A program made the translations under genes and the position numbers. A stretch of DNA of 64,000 nt from Incurvaria masculella (taxonomy: Eukaryota; Arthropoda; Insecta; Lepidoptera; Incurvariidae). Positions 33,029-43,473 of the stretch are shown in pieces. Each line of letters opens with the position of its first letter. Positions within the stretch are counted from its first letter, which is position 1. Under the pieces are notes generated by a model. It was given only the letters and a program-made list of their open reading frames with translations. It had not been told where the DNA came from and made no database searches. The stretch spans positions 8,640,501 through 8,704,500 of the forward strand of contig OX335651.1 in assembly GCA_946894095.1 (NCBI GenBank), written 5' to 3'.

Positions 33029-34055
33029 GTTTCGCAAAGATAAAATCATTTCGACAAACTATTTGTAGAAAAAATCTTTCTTGTTACTCACACTAATAAA
33101 TGGCCATTAATATTATTAGACAAGCCAATGCGCATGGTTTGTTTACCTTAAGTTCCTGAACCATATAGAATGAGAACATGAAATAAAAACATGTATAAAT
33201 TCAGCTTACGTTCTACCAATATAGTTTACAAAATATTAAATAAAATGAAATTTTTTATTTGGAAAAAAATGCTAAAGTAAGGTCTCAGACATGTACTTTT
33301 TCAAGTTTGCTGCGGATATTGACAGTAACTATTATTGAAAAAAAAAACATTTTTAAGAGTGTAACATTATCTACCAATTAAGTTAATGTTATGTTTAACT
33401 TTTTGAAATGTATTTAACGAAACAATTAAAAAACCGGTTTCACGCGTTATGCGGTTTGGTCACATTTAGAAATATTTTTTCCGAGCTGCTCTAACTAAGC
33501 GACGTCGGGCTCTGGCTATCTCGTTACAATCGCGAAAAATGGTCGAAAATGTTTAGGTAATGTTTTTTTATTTTTTATTGGTGGATCCTTGGTCATGTGC
33601 AAATGTACTAACAAATTTTCATAGAAGCATAATCCTCTAAGCGGTGGGATCTCATTGGGATCCCTGCTCTCGGAATATTTCCCGCCGCGCCGGTCGCTCT
33701 TACACTTTTGTCCATAAGTAATTTACTGGAACTAATACAGACCCATTGTGAAGTTCACAGCGAAAAACGATAAACGCACAAAGCACCTTTATTCGGGGCG
33801 AGCGAATGCTTTCCGGCAAATTGCCTGGACAGAGGATCTGCTCTGCTCCCACGCATGTCATTTCAGGAGGTCGCGTATTGTTTGTTCGTTGTAACGTGAA
33901 ATGATCATACAATAAGTAAATATACTTTTTCTTGTAACGCAAGTACGTCGCTTTTTTTGGAGTGGCTCTAGCGTCTGATGCCAATGCCACGATTTCGGTG
34001 ATGACGGCAATATGATTGATTGTTCAATATTTGCAAGCAATGTAGGTAATGCGTT
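33029..34055. other. Non-coding; fragment of the AGTAAATATACTTTTT repeat
   Basis: AAGTAAATATACTTTTTCTT and GCAAGTACGTCGCTT at 33905-33962 match the start of the repeat at 22552 and 42494. The rest is AT-rich without a recognised feature, up to the truncated LINE. Confidence 0.4.
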
Positions 34056-36266
34056 AAATCTTCTCTTCTCTTTAAAAAATATGGGAACGAAAGAGATAAA
34101 ATTTCCTACAACTTGTCACGAAACCGATGCTCTAAGCTAATAAATAAATGTTATCACTTGTATATTGAACGAACCGAATCATGCTTAACTAACCACAATA
34201 ATATTAAGGCTTTTTGGAATTTTATAAGGGAAAAGAAACATACTAAAAGCACCATCCCACAAAATATGTTTTATGGCGACAAGAAAGCTGCAGATGGTGA
34301 GAGCAGTACGGAACTATTTGCGGAGTTTTTTTCTTCTGTATACGTCAGGGATAAAAAAGATCAACACGATACTTCGAAATCCGTAGATTTTTCAAATAAT
34401 GTTTTATCTCATATTCATTTGAATGTCAAGGAACTTATTAGTGTTCTGCAAGGCCTCGACCAATTTAAGGGCGCCGGCCCTGACAAAATTCCGCCATTCT
34501 TCATTAAACAATGTGCTCTGTCCCTTGCGCAACCTTTAGCTATCTTATATAATAAATCATTAACATCATCTGTCTTCCCATCACTTTGGAAAGATGCACA
34601 TGTGGTTCCTATCCCGAAATCGAATAAGCTACAGGACGTTACCAACTACAGACCGATTTCTATTCTCTCTACCTTCGCGAAAATATTCGAAAGGCTCATA
34701 TGTCCTGTAATAAGGTATCATCTGAAACAACTCATCACTCCCAAACAACATGGATTTCTCTCACAAAAGTCAACTTGCACCAACTTATTATGCTACACAA
34801 CTGAGTTAACGGAAGCCGTTGATAATGGCCTTCAGGTGGATGCTATTTATACCGATTTCAGCAAGGCGTTTGACAAAGTGAACCATAGAATTTTAGTCGA
34901 AAAGTTAAAATCTGTCGGAGTGCACGGAACCTTGCTGAATTGGTTTAGCTCCTACCTGTCAGAACGTAACCAAAAAGTAGTTTTTGATGGATATGCATCC
35001 CGATGGTTCAAAGCGCACTCCGGTGTCCCGCAAGGTTCCCATTTAGGCCCAATTCTATACCTTGTATTTATTAACGATTTATGTGATGTAGTGACCGACT
35101 CTCAGATGTTGCTCTTTGCTGACGATTGCAAGTTTTATAAAATTATTAAAAATAGTCACGACTCAATTCTTTTACAAAACGATATTAATCGAGTTTCCTT
35201 GTGGTGCTTTAAAAACAAAATGTTCCTAAATTTTCTAAAGTGTGTTCAAATTACATTTACGCGTAAACGAAAACCAGTTCTAACCGAATATTATATTAAC
35301 TGCAATAAGCTTAAGCAAGTAGATATTGTTCGCGACCTAGGTATAGTATTTGATAAAAAACTTTCATTTAATGCTCATATAGACAACATAATTTCTCGTT
35401 CTTTTAAAATGTTAGGCTTCATCAAACGAAATAGCAAAGTTTTTAAAAATCCTGCGGCAAAAATTGCATTATTTAACAGTCTTGTAAGAAGCATACTAGA
35501 ATATGCTAGTCCAGTGTGGAATCCCAGCTACAAATTACAAATACAACGCATCGAGCGTATTCAAAAGATGTTTTTCAACTTTTTATCCTTTTCTGACAAT
35601 AAAGCGAAGTTGCTCCCAAACTACACTGACAGATTGATTTTTTATGGAGTCCATTCTCTTGAAAAGCGAAGATTGCATTCGGATATTATTATTCTTTTTA
35701 AAATTATTAATAATAAAGTACTAAGCCCTTTCCTTTTGAGCCAGATAAATTTTAACGTACCGAGACCAAATTCACGTCCTAACAACTATATCCCTCTAAA
35801 ACTAAAAAAACATAAGACAAATTTAGGTAAATATTCACCACTTTCGAGAATCTCTTCAAATTATAATGCATTTTTTCATGTTCACAGTATTGATATATTG
35901 GCCCCATCACTGGAATCATTTAAAATTAAATTAAAAACATGTATTTAACTATTCTCCTCCTTTGTTCTTTGTTCTTTTTGTTCCATAATATTCACTCACT
36001 TTTTTTTTTTTTAAACACGTGTTATTTTTACTTGCTATATTTTGTGTTGTAGCGTGTTTATGTTTATGTTTCATGATTTATTTATATTTATTTTATTCTG
36101 GTTAGAATTAAGTTAATGCACTACCGTTAGACGTAAGGAAATATTAATTACCATGTTGTGTTTGTCCATTATTGGTGATAGTTTCAGTTTGTTTTTTATT
36201 TCTAAGTTTGTTATTACCGTGTATGAAATAAGTCACTGTTGACGAACCTAAATAATAAAAAAAAAA
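34056..36266 (+). mobile_element. 5'-truncated LINE (non-LTR retrotransposon)
   Basis: The element holds a long reverse transcriptase frame, a 3' untranslated region of about 300 bp and a terminal A run (about 15 A) at 36251-36266, preceded by CCTAAATAAT. The gag-like ORF1 and the apurinic endonuclease part of ORF2 are missing, the usual result of incomplete target-primed reverse transcription. The left border is placed just upstream of the first recognisable residues. I could not identify an unambiguous target-site duplication. The RT and post-RT region fit the Jockey/CR1 side of the LINE tree; the exact clade is not certain. Confidence 0.88.
34113..35948 (+). CDS. LINE ORF2 fragment: reverse transcriptase and C-terminal region
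   Basis: The frame encodes an RNA-dependent DNA polymerase that would copy the element's RNA at a nicked target site. Visible in order (residues from 34113): FKGAGPDKIPP (118-128), TNYRPISIL (177-185), motif A AIYTDFSKAFDKVNHR (244-259) with D248, SGVPQGSHLGP (303-313), LLFADDCKFYK (333-343) with catalytic D337-D338, then DLGIVFDKKLSF (408-419) and a thumb region SLVRSILEYASPVWNP (456-471). All RT core residues are present, with no stop over 611 codons. The first codon here is TTG, not a true start. Homology-like sequence (LLFKKYGNERDKISYN) continues upstream in frame from about 34065, and a stop lies at 34047. The native start, endonuclease domain and ORF1 are lost, so the copy cannot move on its own. 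Confidence 0.9.
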   Translation: MSRNRCSKLINKCYHLYIERTESCLTNHNNIKAFWNFIREKKHTKSTIPQNMFYGDKKAADGESSTELFAEFFSSVYVRDKKDQHDTSKSVDFSNNVLSHIHLNVKELISVLQGLDQFKGAGPDKIPPFFIKQCALSLAQPLAILYNKSLTSSVFPSLWKDAHVVPIPKSNKLQDVTNYRPISILSTFAKIFERLICPVIRYHLKQLITPKQHGFLSQKSTCTNLLCYTTELTEAVDNGLQVDAIYTDFSKAFDKVNHRILVEKLKSVGVHGTLLNWFSSYLSERNQKVVFDGYASRWFKAHSGVPQGSHLGPILYLVFINDLCDVVTDSQMLLFADDCKFYKIIKNSHDSILLQNDINRVSLWCFKNKMFLNFLKCVQITFTRKRKPVLTEYYINCNKLKQVDIVRDLGIVFDKKLSFNAHIDNIISRSFKMLGFIKRNSKVFKNPAAKIALFNSLVRSILEYASPVWNPSYKLQIQRIERIQKMFFNFLSFSDNKAKLLPNYTDRLIFYGVHSLEKRRLHSDIIILFKIINNKVLSPFLLSQINFNVPRPNSRPNNYIPLKLKKHKTNLGKYSPLSRISSNYNAFFHVHSIDILAPSLESFKIKLKTCI

Positions 36267-36779
36267 AAAAATATATATAAGCAGGTATAATCTTAAATTA
36301 AACATTAATTAAAATATTAAATTAATGCTATAGCATTATTGAAGTTAATTTTATAATAAGTTCTATGCTGTATGTTATGTTGTTTAAAACCCCTATCGTA
36401 TATCAAATAGAAAATAAAAACTTGATCTTACCGTTTTATAAATATGTATGTTTATAGGTAATTTCTCAGATTACAAGGTGCTTTTTTTTATACAAGTTTC
36501 GGACTAGAAATGGTCGGTAGCAATGCCCAATAGTATTGTATTGTATTGTATTGTATTGTTTTATTGCATTCATAGGTAGGTAACCTACACTTAAACATGT
36601 CAAGAATCGTTATGCTAGGTCTATGTCAAAGATATAAATGTCGCATACTTCCATGCACATAAGAACTGGCAAACATATTTTGCCAGTCACAAAATAAGTT
36701 TAAAACTTAAGTAGTTGATTAATTAATGCCACCGCTCGCAAACATAAGGAGAAACGTAAAAAATAAATATAAAAAACAA
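36267..36779. other. AT-rich spacer with (ATTGT)n microsatellite
   Basis: Five units of ATTGT at 36534-36559. Otherwise non-coding, AT-rich. Confidence 0.6.
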
Positions 36780-36842
36780 AAACCTAACCTAACCTAACCT
36801 AACCTAACCTAACCTAACCTAACCTAACCTAACCTAACCTAA
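36780..36842 (-). repeat. Interstitial telomere repeat, 12 units of TTAGG
   Basis: Twelve perfect AACCT units without a single substitution, the complement of the insect telomere unit TTAGG. The block is bordered by A-rich sequence on both sides. Perfection of the array suggests recent insertion or ongoing homogenisation. Confidence 0.93.
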
Positions 36843-37808
36843 ATATAAACGTTTTTCTGAAGCCGATTATAGTAAAGCCTTTGGTTTTTGAACATTGAAA
36901 AAATACTGAGCTTATAGAACGTACGTTTACGAAGGTAAATATCTCCATTTTGTCCAAAACCCTTGTGTAATAATCGAAAAAAAAATATTTCTAAAAGGAC
37001 CTTTTTTACCTTTCAAAGCCATTTTTTCTGTTATCTTTCTATTTAGAAGAATGAAATAAAAAAAATCTTATACCTTTCAGCCATAACGAGGTACATATCC
37101 CCCTTGCTGTTAAAAAATCTTCTTAAGGTACGACTAGTCTAATTTTGTCAAAAAAATTAATTTGACAAGTCGTACCTTGCCGAGCGGGGACGGAGCGCGC
37201 GAAACGTGCGTACCTTCCCGCTGACATGATGGCACTGGCTAGATTCAGCCGCGCGCATTATTGACTTTACGCTATGGGATATAGGCGCCTTAAGCATTTT
37301 ATCCTATTGAAAAATTGTATAATGCGGTTTTTTTGCGGATTCTATAGTTTCTTCATACTACTTACTTCGTACTCGAAAATCAAGAAAATTTATAAATTCT
37401 TTTTTCTGTCGGTGACAGTAATAATATTTAGCTTTAAACCTGCAACTTAATTTAAGCAGCTCAAACCAGACGCTATATAGTTTACGAAATATAGTTTACG
37501 TCAACTTTTTCACTATTACCCTGTATTAGATTCATTTTTCCAGCATTTGATAAAAGTTTTCTTTGGAATATGACGCGGTGACATGTTTCGAAGCCCCTAT
37601 AGTACGAGTATGTAGGATTAAAGTGTTCTCAGAAATTCTAACATAAAATAGAACCTGTATGGTCCCAAACAAATCCGTATGAAACACGAACTAATTTCAA
37701 CTGCAAAAAAGACTAAAATATCATTTCGCCTATAGAATCCTTTGCTTTCCGATTTTCTTCTCTGCGTTTCTTTGAAAGACAAATTCGGGAGATGGCGCAT
37801 TAAATAAT
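36843..37808. other. Non-coding; contains an 11-bp hairpin
   Basis: AAGGTACGACT (37125-37135) and AGTCGTACCTT (37168-37178) are exact complements, with inner TTTGTCA/TTTGACA pairing that lengthens the stem. Presumed 3' flank of the minus-strand gene whose terminal exon starts at 37809. Confidence 0.5.
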
Positions 37809-37996
37809 TTATTTCAGCCTCTTCGCCAGCACACTCTCGTGTATGCCAAAGAACTCGTATGAATAAAGCCTCACCAGCTCTGGAAGTTGGCTCAGACTGG
37901 CGGTGACGCCGCCGCAAAGTATCAAAGTGCGATAAGTGTCGAGGCATGCGTGGAATATGTGAAAGTACAGGGCCTGCTGCCGGCGGAACGTGGTAC
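37809..37996 (-). CDS. Terminal coding exon of an unidentified host gene
   Basis: On the minus strand, CCAATCTATACTTTCAG is a good acceptor, followed by 188 nt of coding sequence. After completing a split codon (phase 1) it reads TTFRRQQALYFHIFHACLDT, YRTLILCGGVTASLSQLPEL, VRLYSYEFFGIHESVLAKRL and K, then TAA. Third positions are GC-rich although the flanks are AT-rich, and AATAAA overlaps the stop codon. The region looks alpha-helical and amphipathic. I do not recognise the family. Upstream exons on the minus strand were not identified; the next 600 bp of intron carry a dead LINE fragment (38160-38600). It is the most convincing host coding sequence in the window. Small rival frames on the same strand read through the intron and are less likely. 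Confidence 0.62.
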
Positions 37997-38159
37997 CTGA
38001 AAGTATAGATTGGACAATGTACAAGTTGACAGCCCTTATGAGTTAATCGTGTAGATTTTCTTTTTATTTCAGTCTCTTTAAGAGAAGGCCAGAAGCACGC
38101 ATTGACGCACCAGCCTGAAAATGCGCGTAACTTTAGTTCACAATTCAACAGATTTTTTT

Positions 38160-38600
38160 AAATAAAAAAACTGGTATGAGTGGCTGTGCTGAGAGACCAA
38201 AGGTACTCAGAAAAGCCAAATCCACCTCAGCTCGCTAAACCACGCTCAGCAAGGCACCATACCAAAGGATTTGTGGACTATCGCTGAGCTATCAAGCTTG
38301 TTTGAATTACGTTTGATAAGACTCCCAGCATATTATTATCAGGTTTGACGAAATACACCCACCGGCAGACAGTTCCATATTCTGGCGGTGAGGCAGAATA
38401 ATAAGTTTGAGAAACGGTTCTCAAAAGCTGTAAAAAAAACCCTTATCAGGAGCGCAGAAACTTGGTGGGGAACTGTCCCTAAGAATAAACTGCCCAAGGA
38501 AAAAAGAAAACAGCTCTTCTGAGCTGCAGACATACCCCTTTCTTCAATCACCCAACACGTAACAGGCCGGAACGCACCCATTCACCGTTTACACTCCTTC
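38160..38600 (-). pseudogene. Decayed LINE 3' end (post-RT region and 3' tail)
   Basis: Minus strand gives ENRFSNLLFCLTARIWNCLP then VGVF, typical of the end of Jockey/CR1-type ORF2 proteins (pattern RTxRxWNxLPxxVF). Its 3' sequence, TTGATAGCTCAGCGATAGTC then GGTATGGTGCCTTGCTGAGC, is shared with the plus-strand remnant at 56030-56460, so both are the same family. Frameshifts and stops make it non-functional. It sits in the intron upstream of the exon at 37809-37996. Confidence 0.7.
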
Positions 38601-38717
38601 AAGAAGAACCTACCGATTACGTAGATCCTTCATTTATATGGTCGGTAAACTGTAAAATGCTTTAGCTAAGGTATTTCCCCCTAATTAAAAAGCGGTGTCG
38701 TTCAATCACGGTGTATA

Positions 38718-38812
38718 AAAACACCTTGCCGACCGGCATCGATTTCCCAGCCCCCAAAAAACTTCGAAAGCCCATGGGCGTTGTTGGGTAGCTCTTGCGT
38801 AAGAGTCTGGCC
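38718..38812 (-). repeat. Dispersed repeat fragment, GCCCATGGGC core
   Basis: ACCTTGCCGACCGGCATCGA, CCAGCCCCCAAAAAACTTCG and AAAGCCCATGGGCG are the inverse of the blocks at 24640-24760 and 31060-31110. Confidence 0.5.
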
Positions 38813-39827
38813 TACCCCATATACCGTATAGCGCGTACATTAAAAAATCGAAGAAATGGCAAGTATTAATAAATATCATTTTCATACAAATGGGTCCAAA
38901 TAAATATTTTTCCTTCCTAAAAATAGAACTCGCTACGTTAATTCAAACGTTTAAAATAAATCTCGACTTTGGATATGGTAAATAAGAAATGTTCAGAAAA
39001 AGGAAAACTTGCGTCAAGATATCAAGGCATGTATGCAAGTGAGAATCAACTGAGGATTTAAAAGTTGAACTGTGATTTATTTGAATTTCAAATGCACCTC
39101 GCTTCAAATGCATTTTCGTGAGTTCTGCAGTTTATATAAGAATAATCAATATATTTTCTTGAGAACGTGACTTTAAATAAATAAATATAAACCTCTTTGT
39201 TTTACGTAAAACAATAATTATATTTTAATAGCACAAATCAGCCATGTTTAGATAACTATATCTCCGAACAGACAACGATTTGGCCGAAACGCCCATAGTA
39301 ACGAAATCTACTTTTAAAACCCAATTCAACCATTAATACTCATGGCTATTGGAGGGGTATACTAAAATGCCCATCCTCCTTTTTAAATATCATTGACTAG
39401 CACAAAGTATGAAACGACATATTGGTTATGTTTTTGTGATATTTTCTTTCCCACTACTTCTTTTAATTAGCATAATTAACAAAAAATTATTTTCGGAATA
39501 ACATGGGCAAAATTGAGTCATACAGATTGCGTAAAAAAAGTTTTCAAATCTATTCTGTTTGATTTTGTATGGTATTTGACAGCTTTGACAGATCTGTTAG
39601 GTGAGCTCGCTTAGACGCCATCGGGTGTGATAAATAAGCAGTTTCTTTCCCATTCTCCATACATTTAGAAACGCTAGTCGATCGGTTTAGCGTAAACACC
39701 AGTTTAGGTGACAGTCAGACTACCAGCACTAATGTTATATTTCTTGAAAAAAAAAAAGAAAATTAACTGATTTGTTAGTTCCAGCAGTTCAACATCTTAT
39801 AATTATTCCCACTGCATTTCCCACAGG
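38813..39827. other. No gene recognised; end of a small inverted-terminus element
   Basis: CATTCTCCATACATTT and CACCAGTTTAGGTGACAG at 39650-39725 resemble the right half of the element at 8845-9082. Otherwise AT-rich spacer. Confidence 0.4.
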
Positions 39828-40047
39828 TTCCACGTGAAACCGTATCCTTACTTCTTCCCCCCCCCCCCCTTCCCTCGAGGTTTTAGGTTTTAGCCCGCCC
39901 GGGTTGGTACCATTGCATTAAACATATTATGCTCGAAGCGGCACTGAGAATTTTCTGTATTTCCATCCAGTTCAATAGAGCCTTGATATGAGGGAGAATA
40001 GCAGTTTCCCTGAGGAATTTAGGGGGTTTAGTGTCGATGTTATCCAT
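39828..40047 (+). repeat. SINE body and tail, 5'-truncated
   Basis: GGTTCCACGTGAAACCGTAT, a C run of about 14, GCCCGCCCGGGTTGGTACCA, GCTCGAAGCGGCACTGAG, TTTCCATCCAGTTCAATAGA and GTTATCCATC. It joins directly to a second SINE at 40049. Confidence 0.75.
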
Positions 40048-40048
40048 C

Positions 40049-40310
40049 TATAGAGCACGGGCGCGGGGACTTGCCGTCTGTGCTAGAGGTCATGGGTTCA
40101 ATCCCCGGCCCGTTCATGCACTTCTTCTTCTTTCTCTTTCTGAGTTGTATAAGTGCCTTTCGTTTTGTATACAAGCTGTTCCATGGTTCCGAATCCATGT
40201 ATAACTGTAGATCCCTTGCCCTACTTTGTGGTAGGATTAAGCCTACCCTGGTTGGTACCTTACATAGCATTCGAAGCGACAAGCACATTTTCTCCGTAAG
40301 GAATTGAACA
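40049..40310 (+). repeat. SINE with tRNA-like head, 3'-truncated
   Basis: The head GGGCGCGGGGACTTGCCGTC contains an A-box-like segment; GGTCATGGGTTCAATCCCCG is the B box. Then ATGCACTTCTTCTTCTTTCT, GCTGTTCCATGGTTCCGAAT, CCATGTATAACTGTAG and GGTTGGTACC. The tail is cut near 40300, so this and the preceding copy form an adjacent SINE pair. Confidence 0.78.
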
Positions 40311-41603
40311 TTGAACATTAAGATTTTTATAATTCAGGTTAAGTCGGCCCATAAAAAAAGGGAAACTATTTCCTACTTCATTTCTAAAGACATTTGTCAA
40401 ACAACATTATCAAACCAGTACGAAGTCGTCCATGGGTTTTTTATTTACTGGAATATTAAATGCTTAACATAAAACATTTACAAAATAGAATTACTAAGTA
40501 TGCAAAATCAAACTGTTTTTAACTTAATAATTTAGGAGAAAAACTAATTAATGTAAGCATAGGTGACTAGGTGCTAGGATTTAAAAATTTATTCAAATAA
40601 AAAATAATTCAAACTGACCTTTTTTGATGCATAAAACAGGTTTCTCCCGAGGGTAGCTGCGCAACATCTTTGTAGGTAAATAACAGGTGTTTCAATTTTA
40701 AAATGTAAGCTCTTAAGAGCCCTAGGAGTGAAGTTGTTTGCATAGTTTAAACCAAATATCTTTAGAAATTAAGTAGAAAATAGCTTTCCTTTTTGTATAC
40801 GCCGACACGAAAAGTGTTCCCTCTTAAGGTCTCAATTAGAAATATCTGACTCTCGGTAAAAAAATGCCATACCACTGAATACGCACCTGCTTCTCTCATT
40901 AGCCATACCCCGCCAGCGCCATCTATCGCGCCGGCATCGCTACTTCCCTTAACTTCCGACGACCAGACTCCTTTTGTTTTCAATTATTAATTAATATCTT
41001 CAGAGTTCGGCTTATTCGTGTATTGTTGCCGAAACAAGAAACTTTCTGCGCAACAACCCCCGGCTCGTGTCGGAGTTGGATTCTACCAACACAATGGGCT
41101 TAAAATTTCTTCGAGAAGACTGCTAACACAGATTGTACATTTGGTGAAAAATGATCCTTCCCAGGCGCGTGGGTCCGGGCGAGTGATTTTTTCGAACTCA
41201 GGAATAAGCGGGTTGCTCCCTGGCACATTTTAATTAATTGATGCTGCCGCCTCCTTTTTAAGCCAATTCGAGTTTTCAAGCAGCAAGAAAGAGATATTTA
41301 GATATAACTTGGTACAAGAATCTAAGACCCTAAAATTACAGATACGATAAAATAATTGTTCAAACGTGGATCAATTTTAATGTTTGCACGTTCTTAAAAA
41401 ACTACGATATTAATTATTTCTTAGACGAAAATAAAAATTATAATTAAATACAATACCGTTATGATGCTTGGACATATATTTGCGAATTCCTTCACGAACC
41501 ACAGGCATTTTATGGCAAGAATATGTAGTTGATTTAAATGTGATGTGATTTTTACACGATGTCTCCACCTGTCACACCACACGTGAAACAATGAATGAAG
41601 GAT
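40311..41603. other. No gene recognised
   Basis: AT-rich. A minus-strand segment at 40885-40985 is open (VWSSEVKGSS, AGAIDGAGGVWLMREA) and followed by a donor-like GTGCGT, but the acceptor side is poor. Confidence 0.3.
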
Positions 41604-42130
41604 TTCACGCTAGACCGGCGCGGGTACGGGCCGACGCGGGGACGGGGCCCGTTCAAAAAATATTCCAATCAATATCTATGGAAGCATTAACGGCACACCG
41701 GGCACGACACGGCAACGGGTGCTGGCCACATTCTTCACCTCCATGGTGCTGGCGCCGCACGGGTCCGAGCATATTGTTTCCCGGAGCCGCCCCGCTCACA
41801 TGTGTTTGTGCTCACACGGGCCGGACCCGGGGGCAAGTGACAGTCGACGACAATCATGTGAATTTGAGAAAGTTGGTCGGCGCGTATTTTGTATAATTCA
41901 CTAAGGACAATGGCAATTATTGCAAATTTACACAGCGAAAACTTGGTAATTTTGTGAAATAGTTTGCCGCCAACTGAACGGCCGCCTGCATGGAGACGGG
42001 AGCGACAGCGGCGCCACGGATTCCCCATACCGTCCTCGCGCCGTTGCAGTTCCGTTGTAGCGTGCATATATATCCCGACCGGCGCACATTCCGCCCGGGT
42101 CTCCCAGTGCCCGCGCCGGTCTAGCGTGAA
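41604..42130. mobile_element. GC-rich 527-bp element with perfect 21-bp terminal inverted repeats
   Basis: The left terminus at 41604-41624 (TTCACGCTAGACCGGCGCGG plus G) is exactly complemented at 42110-42130. Imperfect complementarity continues inward (left ACGGGCCGACGCGGG, right CCGCCCGGGTCTCCC). The element is far richer in GC than its flanks. Several short frames are open on both strands but none resembles a transposase. No other copy exists in this window and no clear target duplication is visible. It is probably a non-autonomous DNA transposon; a host inverted repeat is the alternative. Confidence 0.7.
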
Positions 42131-42186
42131 TCAACCTGTAAATCCAAGTTTTTAGGTCGTGTCATCTCTCGTTTTGGAGACCAAAA

Positions 42187-42374
42187 CACGCTGGCTACCA
42201 AGATGAAATCAACTCTCTACGGCACGGGCCGTCCATCACCCTGGCCAGCGTGACCGAGCTACCAGGTAAGCATGAGAGTCGATTGATACCGTCCCGGTAG
42301 GTCGGTCACGATGGCTACCAAGACGACATAAACTCTCTACGGTACGGGCCGTCCGTCACCCTGGCCAGCGTGAC
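42187..42374. repeat. Two palindromic 68-bp units, period 120 bp
   Basis: Unit 1 (42187-42254) starts CACGCTGGCTACCAAGATGA and ends CACCCTGGCCAGCGTGACC. Unit 2 (42307-42374) is nearly identical. The ends of unit 1 are inverted repeats (CACGCTGGC and GCCAGCGTG), and the centre ACGGCACGGGCCGTCC is partly self-complementary, so each unit can fold. The 52 bp between them (CGAGCTACCAGGTAAGCATG and so on) is not repeated within the window. Upstream lies another small palindrome, GTTTTGGAGACCAAAAC. Confidence 0.8.
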
Positions 42375-42493
42375 CAAACAAGTGATCCAAACTAATTGTC
42401 AAGATCCAAAGAAACGACTAATCAGAGACGAGCGAGACGACAATCGCAAATAATTAATATTATTTATGCATGCAATATTTATTGATTTGTATA

Positions 42494-42737
42494 TAAGTAA
42501 ATATACTTTTTCGTACTAAGCAGGTAAGTCGCTTATTCCAAGAAATGTGATATGTGTGATTGTATAATCGACCGTGAAGCGAGGACACATTAATTAAAGA
42601 AAGAGTCCAGTAGAAAGAACTACTTTACGAATATACTGCTCGTTCGGGTCCAGCCTTAAAGTATATTCCTAAAGTAGTTCTCCTTACTGGGCTCTTTCCG
42701 TAATTAACGTGTCCTTGCTTCACGGTAACGATTATAA
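42494..42737. repeat. AGTAAATATACTTTTT repeat with its own 3' half inverted behind it
   Basis: The left copy (42494-42637) matches 22552-22706. The right part (42660-42737) is the complement of the last 75 bp or so of the same repeat: TATATTCCTAAAGTAGTTCT, ACTGGGCTCTTTCC, AATTAACGTGTCCTTGCTTC and ACGG. The two are separated by about 22 bp containing GCTCGTTCGGGTCCAGCC, so a long imperfect hairpin can form. Confidence 0.78.
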
Positions 42738-43473
42738 CAATTTGTGTATAAGCAACATAAAGGAGCTCTCACATTGCAACAATCGAGCACTTCGCCGAAC
42801 AAATGTCGCCGATAGCCGTTTGATTATCTCCCCGATGGGTCGCGGTGACTGGGGCTGCCGATGCAACATTTATCTTCCCAATTCGATAAATCGAGGGACA
42901 TTAGGCACGTGATGGCGTACTTCCGGACGGGGTGACTCTTGAATTCGGGATATTTTAAGGTCCTGGCTCCTAACTATGTTTCCATTTGAGCTATTAAAAT
43001 CGAATCTAAAACTAATTTGCGATAACGTAAATAGTTTGAGATCCGTGTTATATTTGTTGATTAAGTCCAAGGAGTTTTGAAATATTGCTTTGTTTTCGGG
43101 CGATATAGTTAACCATTTTCATAATATAATATTTCGTATCATAAAGCGCGAGCACTGGCAATCCTGCCTTTATAATCCATCCGCCGTTATCATTCCAGTT
43201 TGTGGTGTTACCTGTTGTTCTAGCAATAACCAGATGACACAGCTGTGGGTTTGCCACTCATCATGTGTGCCTAAAACACCATTGGTCGAAACCTGGTTGA
43301 CCCTAAACTACGATCCGAATATCGGTGTTCAGGAGACAGAAATGGCACTCATGATGATGTTTATATATTGATTACTGCGAATGCAAGGTGATAAAATAAT
43401 ATAAACTATACATTAGATAATTGCGCAGACTGCACTTCATGAAATGTTTTAAAAATTATTTGTAAACCAACAT

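Noticed and set aside
40885..40985. Possible upstream exon of the minus-strand gene (GAIDGAGGVWLMREA with GTGCGT donor)
   Set aside because: The acceptor side lacks a pyrimidine tract and no link in phase to the exon at 37809-37996 can be shown.
41591..42155. Several GC-rich frames on both strands
   Set aside because: They lie within the inverted-terminus element. GC-rich DNA has few stops, so open frames there mean little.
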